DNA of 64,000 nt. Origin: Nevskia sp. (GTDB lineage: Bacteria; Pseudomonadota; Gammaproteobacteria; Nevskiales; Nevskiaceae). Location of the stretch: NCBI RefSeq assembly GCF_021732705.1, contig NZ_JAKFUM010000002.1, forward strand, positions 186,001 to 250,000, read 5' to 3'. The position numbers were made by a program, and so were the translations under genes. The notes below the pieces were generated by a model. The model was not told the DNA's origin. It ran no database searches and saw nothing but the letters and a program-made list of their open reading frames with translations. Positions 1 through 9,895 of this stretch are shown here, piece after piece. Position 1 is the stretch's first letter, and every line of letters begins with the position of its first letter.

Positions 1-101
1 CAATCAAATCGGCCGTGCCGATCTGGAAGGAAGAACACTATCTCGACGGCGAGGCGCGCTTTCTCGAAGGCGTGCCGATCCAGCCGGTGGAATCGCTGTG
101 A
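1..101 (+). CDS. moaE: Molybdopterin synthase catalytic subunit MoaE, C-terminal end (partial)
   Basis: Only the last 32 codons lie in the window. They read as the usual MoaE tail: a KSAVPIWKEEHY stretch, then a short acidic segment and the end at VESL. MoaE is the large subunit of molybdopterin synthase, which inserts the dithiolene sulfurs into cyclic pyranopterin during molybdenum cofactor synthesis. The Lys in the VPIWK motif is the conserved one of the family. moaC follows on the same strand after a repeat-bearing spacer, which supports the call. The 5' end lies before base 1. Confidence 0.85.
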   Translation, partial: IKSAVPIWKEEHYLDGEARFLEGVPIQPVESL

Positions 102-117
102 GTGTCGCCAAGGTCCC

Positions 118-200
118 GTCGTCCCCGCGCAGGCGGGGATCCAGTCTTGCCGACTTCGGTACCGCGCGCACCGTGGATTCCCGCCTTCGCGGGGATGACG
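118..200. repeat. Paired REP-like palindromic repeat (facing copies)
   Basis: Two copies of a roughly 27-base element face each other. The left copy is at 118-144 (core GTCCCCGCGCAGGCGGGGAT) and the right copy, inverted, at 173-200 (core CCCGCCTTCGCGGGGATGAC). Each is itself a short GC-rich hairpin. The same family recurs at 11915-12014 as a pair and at 46799-46824 as a single copy. It resembles the widespread CCCGC-loop-GCGGG intergenic repeats of Proteobacteria. It lies between moaE and moaC. Confidence 0.85.
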
Positions 201-264
201 CCGGAAGTGACCGTCGTCCCCGGTCTTCGCCTGACACCCACCTTTTGAATTCGCTGAAAGCCCC

Positions 265-696
265 ATGAGAGACGTCAGCCCCAAGGAAGTGACCCTGCGC
301 GTGGCCGTGGCGCAGGCGGTGGTCGACGTGCCGCCGGATGTGCTGCAGCGCCTGAAGGACCGCACGCTGGACAAGGGCGATGCGCTCGAGATTTCCCGCG
401 CCGCCGGCATTCTGGCCGCCAAGCGCACCTGGGAACTGCTGCCGCTGTGCCATCCGATTCCGGTCGAGCGGCTTGATCTCACGTACACCTTCGGCGCTTC
501 CAGCGTCACGGTGCTGGTCGAAGTGGCGACCCACGCCCGCACCGGCATCGAGATGGAAGCGCTCACCGCCGCGAGCGTGGCGTCCCTGTGCCTGTACGAC
601 ATGCTGAAGCCGCATGCCGGCACCGACCTGCGCATCCGCGATGTGCTGCTGCTGAAGAAGACCGGCGGCAAGTCCGGCGATTTCCTGCGCGCCTGA
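265..696 (+). CDS. moaC: Cyclic pyranopterin monophosphate synthase MoaC
   Basis: MoaC converts the MoaA product 3',8-cyclo-GTP into cyclic pyranopterin monophosphate in molybdenum cofactor synthesis. The 143-residue product carries the family signatures: DVSPKEVTLR near the start, LLPLCHPIP around residues 59-67, GIEMEALTAASVASLCLYDM around residues 94-113, and a KTGGKSGDF tail. It is shorter than the usual 155-165 residues, because the N-terminal LTH-type segment before MVDVS is missing. An in-frame stop lies about 10 codons upstream with no start in between, so the short form is what the sequence encodes. It follows moaE, as is common for moa genes. Confidence 0.95.
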   Translation: MRDVSPKEVTLRVAVAQAVVDVPPDVLQRLKDRTLDKGDALEISRAAGILAAKRTWELLPLCHPIPVERLDLTYTFGASSVTVLVEVATHARTGIEMEALTAASVASLCLYDMLKPHAGTDLRIRDVLLLKKTGGKSGDFLRA

Positions 697-719
697 CGCG
701 CGCCTCCCCCACCAGGATC

Positions 720-1136
720 ATGACCATGTCCGTTGACGCCACCCGCAAGCTCCTCGCCGACTACTACGGCGCCTTCAACCGCCGCGACTGGCCGACGTTT
801 CTCGGCCTGCTGACCGACGACGTCATCCACGACGTCAACCAGGGCGGCCGCGAAATCGGCAAGGAGGCGTTCGGCAAGTTCATGGACAAGATGAACCGCT
901 CGTACTCCGAGGAGATCGTCGACATCTCGATCAACGTCAATCTCGACGGCTCGCGCGCGGCAGTCGAATTCCTCGTGCTCGGCAAGTACCTGAAGACCGA
1001 CGAAGGCCTGCCGGAAGCGAACGGCCAGACCTATCGCCTGCCGGCCGGGGCCTTCTTCGACATTCGCGACGGCAAGGTCGCCCGCGTCACCAACTACTAC
1101 AACCTGAATGACTGGTTGAAGCAGGTCGGGGCCTGA
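720..1136 (+). CDS. SnoaL-like / ketosteroid isomerase-related protein (NTF2 fold)
   Basis: A 138-residue protein with the layout of the SnoaL/NTF2-like fold: an N-terminal helix (LLADYYGAFNRRDW), then a short helix and curved sheet (LLTDDVIHDVNQGG), and a closing strand (DIRDGKVARVTNYYN). Members act as small-molecule isomerases, cyclases or hydrolases, or only bind ligands, so the substrate cannot be read here. ATG codons occur at 720 and 726; the first, in a GATCATG context after moaC, is used, but 726 is equally possible. The gene is 23 bases downstream of moaC and may share its transcript. No signal peptide is seen. Confidence 0.8.
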   Translation: MTMSVDATRKLLADYYGAFNRRDWPTFLGLLTDDVIHDVNQGGREIGKEAFGKFMDKMNRSYSEEIVDISINVNLDGSRAAVEFLVLGKYLKTDEGLPEANGQTYRLPAGAFFDIRDGKVARVTNYYNLNDWLKQVGA

Positions 1137-1177
1137 GAGCCACATCTTTGCGTTGAGAAACAGCAACGGCAACCGTT

Positions 1178-1335
1178 AAACGCGGAGGCGCAAAGGGAAA
1201 AGAAAGGACGCAAAGAAAATTGTCGATAAAGCTGAAAGTCGACGCGCGGGCCGTACCGCGCTTCGGCAAAAGGCTTTCGCTGTCCCTCTCTTTGCCGTTC
1301 TCCTCTTGGCTGTTCTTTGCGACTTTGCGTTGAAC
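1178..1335. repeat. Purine-rich intergenic repeat, two inverted arms
   Basis: The spacer between the SnoaL-like gene and the GNAT gene holds two diverged copies of one repeat in opposite orientation. The left arm (about 1178-1220) contains AACGCGGAGGCGCAAAG and GGACGCAAAGAAAA. The right arm (about 1282-1335), reverse-complemented, contains CAACGCAAAGTCGCAAAG and GGCAAAGAGAG. This A/G-rich strand with repeated CGCAAAG words is unlike the neighbouring coding sequence. No gene is seen in 1137-1376. Confidence 0.7.
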
Positions 1336-1376
1336 TTTTGACGTTGCTTTTCAAGCAATCACGAGCGCACGGCCCG

Positions 1377-1982
1377 ATGCCTGAACTCAGAATCGAACAA
1401 CTCCGCGGCAGCGAGATCGCGCGCCAGATCGACGCGCTGGCCGACGTGAGGATCAACGTGTTCCGCGCGTTCCCGTACCTGTACGAAGGCTCGCGCGCGT
1501 ACGAGGCGCATTACCTCGATCTGTACGTGAACTGCCCGCGCAGCCTCGCGATCCTGGTTTGGGATGGTGATCGCTGCATCGGCGCCTCGACCGTGCTGCC
1601 GCTGGCCGATGCCGGGGCCGAGGCACAGGCACCGTTCATTGCCGGCGGTCATGCGATCGACGAGATCGACTACTTCGGCGAGTCCGTGTTGCTGCCCGAA
1701 TATCGCGGCCACGGGTTGGGCGTGAAGTTCTTCGAACTGCGCGAAGCGCATGCGGCGGCGCTGGGCCTGAAGGTCTGCGCGTTCTGCGCCGTGCAGCGGC
1801 CGGACGATCATCCGGCCAGGCCCGCCGCCTACGTGCCGAACGATCGCTTCTGGGGCAAGCGCGGCTACGTCAAGGCGCCGGAAATCGTCACCACGTTCTC
1901 GTGGCCGGATATCGGCGAAACCGAGAACACCGCGAAGCCGATGACGTTCTGGCTCCGTCGCCTGCCGGACGCCACGTCATGA
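1377..1982 (+). CDS. GNAT family N-acetyltransferase
   Basis: A 201-residue protein with GNAT features: an N-terminal strand-helix (LADVRINVFRAFPYLYEG), a central FGESVLLPEYRGHGLGVKFF segment matching the acetyl-CoA pyrophosphate-binding R/Q-x-x-G-x-G/A signature, and a C-terminal strand. The start at 1377 (MPELRIEQL) is preferred because upstream in-frame codons run into the intergenic repeat. Its stop overlaps the ATG of the nitrilase gene (ATGA), so the two are probably translated as a pair; GNAT and carbon-nitrogen hydrolase domains also occur fused. The acceptor substrate is unknown. Confidence 0.88.
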   Translation: MPELRIEQLRGSEIARQIDALADVRINVFRAFPYLYEGSRAYEAHYLDLYVNCPRSLAILVWDGDRCIGASTVLPLADAGAEAQAPFIAGGHAIDEIDYFGESVLLPEYRGHGLGVKFFELREAHAAALGLKVCAFCAVQRPDDHPARPAAYVPNDRFWGKRGYVKAPEIVTTFSWPDIGETENTAKPMTFWLRRLPDATS

Positions 1983-2875
1983 GCATCACGCCGAGCCGCG
2001 TGTTCACGGTGGCGGCGGCCCAGTTTCCGGTGTTCTCGCCCGGCGCCTGGGACGATGTCGAAGCGCTGGTCACGCGCTGGGTGATCGAAGCGGTGGGCCG
2101 CGGCGCGAAGCTGCTGGTGTTCCCGGAATACGGCTCGATGTCGCTGGCGCATCTCGATGCCGCCACGCGCTCGGACCTGCATGGCCAGATCGCAGCGATG
2201 CAGCGGCATCGCGACGCCTGGAAGGATCTGCATGTCGCGTTGGCGCAGAGGCACCGCGTCTACATCGTCGCCGGCAGCTATCCGTGGACGCTCGACGACG
2301 GCCGCACCGTCAACCGCGCGTGGTTCTGCGCGCCGGACGGCACGGCGGACTATCAGGACAAGTCGGTGATGACGCGCTTCGAGCGCGAGCAGTGGAACAT
2401 CGCGTCCTGCCCGCCGCTGAAAGTGTTCGACACCGCGCTCGGCAAGATCGCGATCAACATCTGCTACGACTCGGAATTCCCGCTGCAGGCGCGTGCGCAG
2501 TGCGAAGCCGGCGCGGAAATCATTCTCGTGCCGAGCTGCACCGACACGCTGGCCGGGTACTACCGGGTCAAGGTCGGCGCGCAGGCGCGGGCGCTGGAAA
2601 ACCAGTGCTACGTGATCCAGTCGCCGATCGTGGGTGAAGCGGCGTGGTCGCCGGCAGTCGACGTCAACATCGGCAGCGCCGGCGTCTACGGCCCGCCGGA
2701 TCGCGGCTTTCCGGACGACGGCGTGATCGCCCTCGGCCCGCTGAACGAGCCGCTGTGGCTCTACGCCGAGATCGACCCGGCCAGGGTCGCCGACGTGCGA
2801 GAACACGGCGCAGTGCGGCCGTTCCGGCACTGGCCGGAGACCGAGCACGTCGCCGTGAGCACCGTCCGGCTGTAG
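1979..2875 (+). CDS. Carbon-nitrogen hydrolase (nitrilase superfamily)
   Basis: A 298-residue nitrilase-fold amidase. The Glu-Lys-Cys catalytic triad is visible: Glu in FPEYGSM (about residue 46), Lys in YQDKSVMTRFEREQW (about residue 127) and Cys in INICYDSEFP (about residue 162). These enzymes hydrolyse amides, nitriles or carbamoyl compounds, or act as amidases on damaged metabolites; the substrate cannot be told here. The start overlaps the stop of the upstream GNAT gene by four bases, which suggests translational coupling and a joint role. It has no signal peptide and should be cytoplasmic. Confidence 0.92.
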   Translation: MSITPSRVFTVAAAQFPVFSPGAWDDVEALVTRWVIEAVGRGAKLLVFPEYGSMSLAHLDAATRSDLHGQIAAMQRHRDAWKDLHVALAQRHRVYIVAGSYPWTLDDGRTVNRAWFCAPDGTADYQDKSVMTRFEREQWNIASCPPLKVFDTALGKIAINICYDSEFPLQARAQCEAGAEIILVPSCTDTLAGYYRVKVGAQARALENQCYVIQSPIVGEAAWSPAVDVNIGSAGVYGPPDRGFPDDGVIALGPLNEPLWLYAEIDPARVADVREHGAVRPFRHWPETEHVAVSTVRL

Positions 2876-2981
2876 CCCAGCGTTCGCAGCTGGATCACAG
2901 GGTCGATCACGCCGCCTAAACTGAAGCGCGTCTGCGGATCGCTCGTCGCCACTCGCCCCTCTCTTCCCGCCTCCCACCTGC

Positions 2982-4409
2982 ATGACCACCCCCACCCACA
3001 AGCAGCTGCTGACCCTGCAGCGGATGGAAATGTCGCTGGTGCGCGCGGTGCTGGCGCTGCCGAGCTTTCTCGTCCATCGCGAATACAGCCAGCTGCGCTA
3101 TCTGCTGAGCTTCGCCCGGCTGCACGTGTTCGCGCCCGGCGGCGTCGACGGCAGCCCGCGCCGCGCCGATGTCGAACTGGCGCAGGACATCATCGCCCCG
3201 CTGCGCGAGCAGGTGCTGGCCCATCTGTTCAAGCCGCTGCGGCGCGAGGACAAGCCGGATGCGCGGCTTGGTGGCGCGCTCGAAGCGCTGCGCGCGCTGT
3301 ATCCGTCGCTGGTGTCGTCCCGGCGCACCCTGCTGCGGCGGCACCAGAACGATTTCTCCGAAGCCGAGCTCGATGCCGAAGTCGGCCGCAAGGCGCTGGT
3401 CACGATCGCCGGCGGCGGTGGCGGCGCCGGCTATGTCTACATCGGCGCGGCGGCGCGGCTCCGGGCCGAGGGCAAGGCCTCGGACTATCTGGTCGGTGCC
3501 TCGATCGGCGCCCTGATCGGTGCCTTCCTGACCCGCTCCCGCCAGCTCGACATCGACGCCGTGCTCGACTGGGCCAAGTCGCTGAAGACGCGGGACATCT
3601 TCGCGCCGACGCACGTCGGTGCCGCGCACACGCTGCCGGGCCTGATGCGCCTGCACCTGTCCGGCATGCAGCGCACGATGAGCCACCCGGACGGCACGCC
3701 GCTGCGGATCAGGGATCTCGAGATTCCGTACGAGGCGGTGATCGCCGGCGTCCGCAAGAGCATCTACGACCACATGCCGGCGACGATGCGCGAGCTGATC
3801 GGTGCGCGCATCCGCGGCCGGCGCCTGTCGCGGCTGGTGACCGAACGCATGCTGCTGGTCGGCACCTTCTTCAACCCGCGAGTCGTGAAAGCGATCGTGC
3901 TCGGCCGCGACGACGCGACGCGCGACCTGCGCGTGATCGATGCCGTCGGCCTGTCGGCGGCGATTCCGGCGGTGCTGCAGTACGAGCCGCGCCAGCGCGA
4001 CGCGATCAGCGACAGCATCCTCGCCGACCTGCGCCAGCAGCACGACGTGGCGCTGTTCGCCGATGGCGGCGTCGCGGCGAACGTGCCGGCGCGCATCGCC
4101 TGGGAAGGCGTGCACGGCGGCCGCATCGGCACCCGCAACGCGTTCTATCTGGCGCTGGACTGCTTCCACCCGCAGTTCGATGCCCGCCACCTGTGGCTGT
4201 GGCCGGTGACGCAGGCGGTGCAGCTGCAGCTGCCGTCGCAGCGCCCGTACTTCGACTGGCTGATGCGCTTCGAACCGACGCTGTCGCCGGTCAATCTGCT
4301 GCCGTCGGCCAGCGATTTCGACCTTGCGTTCCAGTGGGGCTGGAATCAGGCCGACGTGATGATGCCGTTCCTGCTGAAAGCGCTCGAACCGATCGAATGG
4401 GTGCCGTGA
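2982..4409 (+). CDS. Patatin-like phospholipase
   Basis: A 475-residue patatin-family lipid acyl hydrolase with an N-terminal extension of about 135 residues of the DUF3336 type. The oxyanion GGGGGAGY loop follows at about residue 145, the nucleophile serine lies in GASIGA (about residue 169), and the catalytic Asp in FADGGVAANVP (about residue 354). The Ser-Asp dyad is complete. Proteins of this layout hydrolyse phospholipids or neutral lipids; no signal peptide is seen, so it is probably cytoplasmic or membrane-associated. A 106-base spacer separates it from the nitrilase gene. Confidence 0.9.
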   Translation: MTTPTHKQLLTLQRMEMSLVRAVLALPSFLVHREYSQLRYLLSFARLHVFAPGGVDGSPRRADVELAQDIIAPLREQVLAHLFKPLRREDKPDARLGGALEALRALYPSLVSSRRTLLRRHQNDFSEAELDAEVGRKALVTIAGGGGGAGYVYIGAAARLRAEGKASDYLVGASIGALIGAFLTRSRQLDIDAVLDWAKSLKTRDIFAPTHVGAAHTLPGLMRLHLSGMQRTMSHPDGTPLRIRDLEIPYEAVIAGVRKSIYDHMPATMRELIGARIRGRRLSRLVTERMLLVGTFFNPRVVKAIVLGRDDATRDLRVIDAVGLSAAIPAVLQYEPRQRDAISDSILADLRQQHDVALFADGGVAANVPARIAWEGVHGGRIGTRNAFYLALDCFHPQFDARHLWLWPVTQAVQLQLPSQRPYFDWLMRFEPTLSPVNLLPSASDFDLAFQWGWNQADVMMPFLLKALEPIEWVP

Positions 4410-4437
4410 CGCGCGGCAACGCCGGACGCGCCGCCGC

Positions 4438-5595
4438 GTGATCGGCCTCGACCCGAGCATCCGCTTCGGGCCGTGGAGCACCACGCTCGGGCTGGGCGCG
4501 CTGTTCGGGCTGGTGGTGGCGCTGCTGCTGCTCGGCACGCGGCGCAACCGCAGCGCGAACCGGCTGCTGGCGGCACTGATCCTCGTGCTGGTGCTGCTGC
4601 TGATGCCGTACGTGATCGGCTTCGCCGGCTTCTACGACGCCTATCCAGGCCTGAGTTTCGCGCCGTTCGGCTGGGCGCTGGCGATCGGCCCGCTGTTGTA
4701 CCTGCACGTGCTGCGGCAGACCTCGTCCCGCCTGCCGCCCGGCTGGGGCTGGCATCTGCTGCCGGTCGCCGTGAAGATCGTCTACACGACGGTGATCTTC
4801 GTGCAGCCGCTGCCATTCAAGGACGACTGGGATACGCGCATCCATTCCCCGATCATCAGCCCGATCGAAAACGTGCTCGCGTTCGGCGGCATGGCGATCT
4901 ACCTGGTGCTGGCCTGGCGCGTGCACCGCCGCTACCAGCGCTGGCTCGCCGACCATGTCAGCAACCGCGAGGAATTCCGCCTGACCGCCCAGCGCAACGT
5001 GCTGATCGCGCTCGGCATGCTCGTGTTCGTCTGGATGCCGTACGACCTGATCGGCACGCTGCTCGATTTCAACTACTTCGACCGCTACCCGCTGTACGTG
5101 CTGATGGCGGCACTGGTCTGCGCGCTCGGGCTCGAAGGCTGGCGCAACGCCGAACTGCGCTACCCGGTGCCGGATGATCTCGCCGAAGCCGCGCCGGCAT
5201 CGTCGAAGCCCGAGCCGCCGGCTGCGGCCGAGCCACCCGAAGCCGCCAGCCGCGACTGGTCCGCCGACGGCGCACGCTGGTACGCGAAGACTCGCGACGC
5301 CGGCTGGTGGCGCGATCCCGAGCTGAACGTCGAGCGGCTGGCGCGGCATCTCGGCACCAACACCGCCTACCTGTCCCGCGCGTTCAATGACGGGCTGGGT
5401 GTCAGCTTCAATGACGGGATCAACCGCCTGCGGGTCGAGGCCGTGCAGGCGCAACTGGCGGACCCCTCCGACACGCGCGACCTGCTGGAGATCGCGTTCG
5501 CCGCCGGCTTCAGCTCGAAGTCGAGCTTCAACCGGGTATTCAAGGCGCAAACCGGCGAAACGCCGTCCCGTTTTCGCGAAAAAGCCCGCGGCTGA
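4438..5595 (+). CDS. Membrane-anchored AraC-family transcriptional regulator
   Basis: A 385-residue protein in two parts. About residues 10-235 form seven or so hydrophobic segments (for example LFGLVVALLLLG and LILVLVLLLMPYVIG). An Ala/Glu/Pro linker then leads to a C-terminal HTH_18 AraC domain (about residues 275-385) with two helix-turn-helix units: LARHLGTNTAYLSRAFND and LLEIAFAAGFSSKSSFNRVF. The start is GTG at 4438, 28 bases after the patatin stop; no upstream ATG fits. Such regulators sense a signal in or near the membrane. The S41 peptidase gene begins 112 bases downstream and is a plausible target or partner. Confidence 0.9.
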   Translation: MIGLDPSIRFGPWSTTLGLGALFGLVVALLLLGTRRNRSANRLLAALILVLVLLLMPYVIGFAGFYDAYPGLSFAPFGWALAIGPLLYLHVLRQTSSRLPPGWGWHLLPVAVKIVYTTVIFVQPLPFKDDWDTRIHSPIISPIENVLAFGGMAIYLVLAWRVHRRYQRWLADHVSNREEFRLTAQRNVLIALGMLVFVWMPYDLIGTLLDFNYFDRYPLYVLMAALVCALGLEGWRNAELRYPVPDDLAEAAPASSKPEPPAAAEPPEAASRDWSADGARWYAKTRDAGWWRDPELNVERLARHLGTNTAYLSRAFNDGLGVSFNDGINRLRVEAVQAQLADPSDTRDLLEIAFAAGFSSKSSFNRVFKAQTGETPSRFREKARG

Positions 5596-5707
5596 GCGCC
5601 CTCGGCGTCCCAATTCCCGAATTTCACGCCGGTTTCCCGCTTTCAGGACGCCGGTTCGAGGGCCGCAGGCGACGCTGGGGCACCTTTCCGAACCCGGACA
5701 CCCTGCA

Positions 5708-7189
5708 ATGATTCGCGCCCTGCTCGCTGCCGCCCTGCTGACCGTCACCACGGCCCTTGCCGCGCCGCTTCCAAGCCAACCACACGCCAAGCCGCTGACG
5801 GCCGCCGATGCCCAGCGCGACCTGCGCATCCTGCGCAAGGCCCTGGTCGAGATTCATCCGGGCAACGACCGGTACGTGACGCTCGACGCGCTCGAAGCCG
5901 AATTCGCCCGCGCGCAGGCCGAGGTCGCGAACGGCGCGACGCAGGGCCAGATGGTCTTGATCGCCAGCCGGCTCGCCGCCTTCGTCCGCTGCGGCCACAC
6001 CTGGACCAATCCGCTGAACCAGCGCGGCGACGTGCAGGCCGCGGTGTTCGGCGCCGCCGACAAGCTGCCGCTATGGCTGAAGCGCGTGGCCGGGCGCTAT
6101 CTGGTAACGGCCAGCAGCGATCCGCGGATCAAGGCCGGCGACGAACTGCTGTCCATCGAAGGCCGCGCGATGACGGCACTGACCGCCGAGATGCTGCCGT
6201 ACCTGCGCGCCGACGGCAGCAGCGACGGCAAGCGGCTGGCGCAACTCGATACCGACAGCAACGGCGGCGCGCTCGATCGGCTGTTGCCACTGCTGCACGC
6301 GCCGGTCAACGGCCGGTACACGCTGCAAGTCGCAAATCTATCGGGCAAATCCCGCGTCGTGACGGTGGCCGCGACGAGCGTCACCGCGCGCGACGCGCTA
6401 TTGGCCAGGCGCGGCATCCAGCCCCGCCGCGACGACTGGGCGTTCCGGGTCGATGCCGACGGCATCGCCGTGCTGACGATGCCGACCTTCGCGTTCTGGA
6501 ATGACCCGTTCGACTGGAAGGCCGCCATCGATCGCGCGTTCGCCGAAGTCGATTCCGGCCGCGTGCGCGGGCTGGTGCTGGACCTGCGCAACAACGAAGG
6601 CGGCAGCGACACGATCGGCGACACCGTGCTCGCGCACCTGATCAAGGCGCCGTACACCAAGCCGGCTGCGGTGCCGTACGTCCGCTACGAGCGCATGCCG
6701 TACACCTTGTCGCGCTACTTCGACACCTGGGACTACGACTACTTCGACCGCACCGGGCAGGTCACGAAGCTGGCCGAGCGCTGGTACCGCGCCGACAACC
6801 GCGTCGAGCCCGCAGAAGTGATCCAGCCGATTCCGGGCTTGGTCGCCGCCGGCAAGGTGCCGACAGTCGCGCTGACCGGCCCGCAGATGAGTTCCGCCGG
6901 CTACATCATCGCGCGCGACCTGCGCGACAGCGGCGCGGCGCATCTGATCGGTCGCACCACCGGCGGCAATCGCCGCGGCCTGAACGGCGGCGAACTGGCC
7001 TGGCTGACCCTGCCGGCTTCAGGTGTGGCGGTCGACATCCCGCTGATCAGCTGGCGCCCGACGAGCGATCAGCCGGACATCGGCATCGTGCCGGACCTCG
7101 ACGTGCCGGAGGATTTCGACGCCGCCCGCGCCGGGCGCGATGTCGACATGGAAGCCGCCCGGGCCTGGCTGGCAGACGCCGCGCGCTGA
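5708..7189 (+). CDS. Exported S41-family (tail-specific) peptidase
   Basis: A 493-residue protein starting with a signal peptide (MIRALLAAALLTVTTALA, cleavage near residue 19). The mature part contains a PDZ-like region and a C-terminal S41 peptidase domain. Visible S41 motifs are VLDLRNNEGGSDTIGD (about residues 292-307), TGPQMSSAGYIIARDL with the likely nucleophile Ser (about residues 390-405), and IGRTTGGNRRGLNGG. It probably acts in the periplasm on unfolded or C-terminal-tagged substrates, but this short group is poorly characterised. The ATG at 5708 is chosen because it yields the signal peptide. Confidence 0.88.
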   Translation: MIRALLAAALLTVTTALAAPLPSQPHAKPLTAADAQRDLRILRKALVEIHPGNDRYVTLDALEAEFARAQAEVANGATQGQMVLIASRLAAFVRCGHTWTNPLNQRGDVQAAVFGAADKLPLWLKRVAGRYLVTASSDPRIKAGDELLSIEGRAMTALTAEMLPYLRADGSSDGKRLAQLDTDSNGGALDRLLPLLHAPVNGRYTLQVANLSGKSRVVTVAATSVTARDALLARRGIQPRRDDWAFRVDADGIAVLTMPTFAFWNDPFDWKAAIDRAFAEVDSGRVRGLVLDLRNNEGGSDTIGDTVLAHLIKAPYTKPAAVPYVRYERMPYTLSRYFDTWDYDYFDRTGQVTKLAERWYRADNRVEPAEVIQPIPGLVAAGKVPTVALTGPQMSSAGYIIARDLRDSGAAHLIGRTTGGNRRGLNGGELAWLTLPASGVAVDIPLISWRPTSDQPDIGIVPDLDVPEDFDAARAGRDVDMEAARAWLADAAR

Positions 7190-7198
7190 GCCGTCGGG

Positions 7199-8041
7199 CT
7201 AGCCGTCGCCGAGACGCTTGCGGAACAGCAGCAGCGAGAACGCCGCGTTCGTGGCCAATGCCGCGCGGCGTTCGAGCGCGGCGCGGCGCTCGGGCTTCGC
7301 CTTCCAGACGTAGGGCGTCATCGCGAGCAGCGCGCGCAGCTGGTCGCCGGTCAGCGCCAGTTCGGCGCGGACGTCGACCCGGTCGACCCGGTCGAAGCGC
7401 TCGCCGAAACTGGCGATGAACTTGTCCGGCGCATGCGGCTGCACGTCGTCGAACAAGCCGGCGCGCAGCGACCACAGATGATCCGGCGCCGGTGTCACCA
7501 CCAGCACGTGGCCGCCGACGCGCAGCGCGCGGTGCATCTCGTCGACATGCAGCTGCGTGAACAGGCAGGTGATGACGTCGAGCGACGCTTCCTCCACCGG
7601 CAGCGCCGCGCCACTGCCGACGATCCACGTGATCTCCGGGCAGGCAATCGGCGCGTAGGCCTTGGCCGCCATCCGCACCGCCGGCTTGGCGATGTCCAGA
7701 CCGATGATGTCGCTGGCGATGTCCGGGAAGGCGCTGGTGTACCAGCCTTCGCCGCAGCCGATGTCGAGCAGGGTTTCCGCGCGCAATGGCTTCAGCATCG
7801 CGAGCACGGCGGACCGCAGTGGCTGGTAGTGACCGGCGTTGAGAAAGGCGCGGCGCGCGGCCAGCGACTCGGCACTGTCGCCCGGGTCCTTGCTGGCCTT
7901 CTGCTGCACCGGCAGCAGGTTGATGTAGCCCTCGCGGGCAACATCGAAGCTGTGCCGGTTCGGGCAGGTCCAGGTCTTCGGCGCGCGATCCAGCGCCTGC
8001 TGGCACAGCGGGCAGACGATGGTCAGCCGCGGGGTCAGCAC
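7199..8041 (-). CDS. rlmA: 23S rRNA (guanine-N1) methyltransferase RlmA-like
   Basis: About 280 residues. The N-terminal zinc finger has Cys in CPLCQ and TCPNRHSFD, followed by REGYINLLP, typical of RlmA. The SAM-binding Rossmann core then starts with LLDIGCGEGWYT and continues to GLDIAKPAVRMA. RlmA methylates N1 of G745 of 23S rRNA, or a neighbouring G in related enzymes. No ATG lies near the conserved N-terminus, so GTG at 8041 (VLTPRLTIVCPLC) is proposed. It then overlaps no more than the 3' edge of serS upstream, and the two form a minus-strand pair. Confidence 0.88.
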   Translation of the reverse strand: MLTPRLTIVCPLCQQALDRAPKTWTCPNRHSFDVAREGYINLLPVQQKASKDPGDSAESLAARRAFLNAGHYQPLRSAVLAMLKPLRAETLLDIGCGEGWYTSAFPDIASDIIGLDIAKPAVRMAAKAYAPIACPEITWIVGSGAALPVEEASLDVITCLFTQLHVDEMHRALRVGGHVLVVTPAPDHLWSLRAGLFDDVQPHAPDKFIASFGERFDRVDRVDVRAELALTGDQLRALLAMTPYVWKAKPERRAALERRAALATNAAFSLLLFRKRLGDG

Positions 8042-8063
8042 GCTGGGCGCGTCGTGCGCGGAC

Positions 8064-9446
<1,383 letters not shown>

Positions 9447-9830
9447 TCAGCCGACTTGGCGTCCGAGCCACAGGCCGATCGCGCAGGCCGCGAGGCTCAA
9501 CACGACATTCGCCGCGATGTTCGCAAACGCCGCCGCAGCCGCGCCATCGCGCCACAGCAGCATCGTCTCGACCGAAAACGCCGAGAACGTGGTGAAGCCG
9601 CCGAGGATGCCGGTGGTCAGGCCGAGCCGCAGCGGGTCCGACAATGCCCCCGGCTTCGCCAGCGCATAGGCCGTGATCGCGCCCATCGCCAAGCCGCCGA
9701 CGACATTGACCAGCAAGGTGCCCCATGGAAAGCCGGGCGCTGCGGCACGCAGCAGCGTACTTGCGACATAGCGCGCCACCGACCCGAGCGCGCCGCCGGC
9801 GGCGACCGTCAGGATCGTGATGAGGTTCAT
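9447..9830 (-). CDS. crcB: Fluoride exporter CrcB (Fluc family)
   Basis: A 127-residue membrane protein with four predicted transmembrane helices. It carries Fluc hallmarks: GGALGSVARY near the N-terminus, GTLLVNVVGG in helix 2 and GGFTTFSAFSVE in helix 3. CrcB forms a dual-topology dimeric channel that lets fluoride leave the cell. The ATG at 9830 is used. Its start overlaps the stop of a 22-codon open frame (TGA inside CCATGA), so translation may be coupled to upstream frames. No fluoride riboswitch consensus was found upstream. Confidence 0.93.
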   Translation of the reverse strand: MNLITILTVAAGGALGSVARYVASTLLRAAAPGFPWGTLLVNVVGGLAMGAITAYALAKPGALSDPLRLGLTTGILGGFTTFSAFSVETMLLWRDGAAAAAFANIAANVVLSLAACAIGLWLGRQVG

Positions 9831-9895
9831 GGGATGTGGACTTCTGCACCATGGGTGCAAGGCAGCAAGCCCATCTCGCGCCAGTGATCACTCAT
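9827..9895 (-). CDS. Possible 22-residue leader peptide overlapping crcB
   Basis: A 22-codon frame begins with an ATG inside the end of the 83-residue upstream gene (ATGAGTGA overlap) and ends with a TGA that overlaps the crcB ATG (ATGA). The peptide starts MSDHWREMGLLP. The two overlaps chain the three frames in a way that would suit translational coupling. It is equally possible that this is chance. There is no homology to judge it by. Confidence 0.3.
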   Translation of the reverse strand: MSDHWREMGLLPCTHGAEVHIP

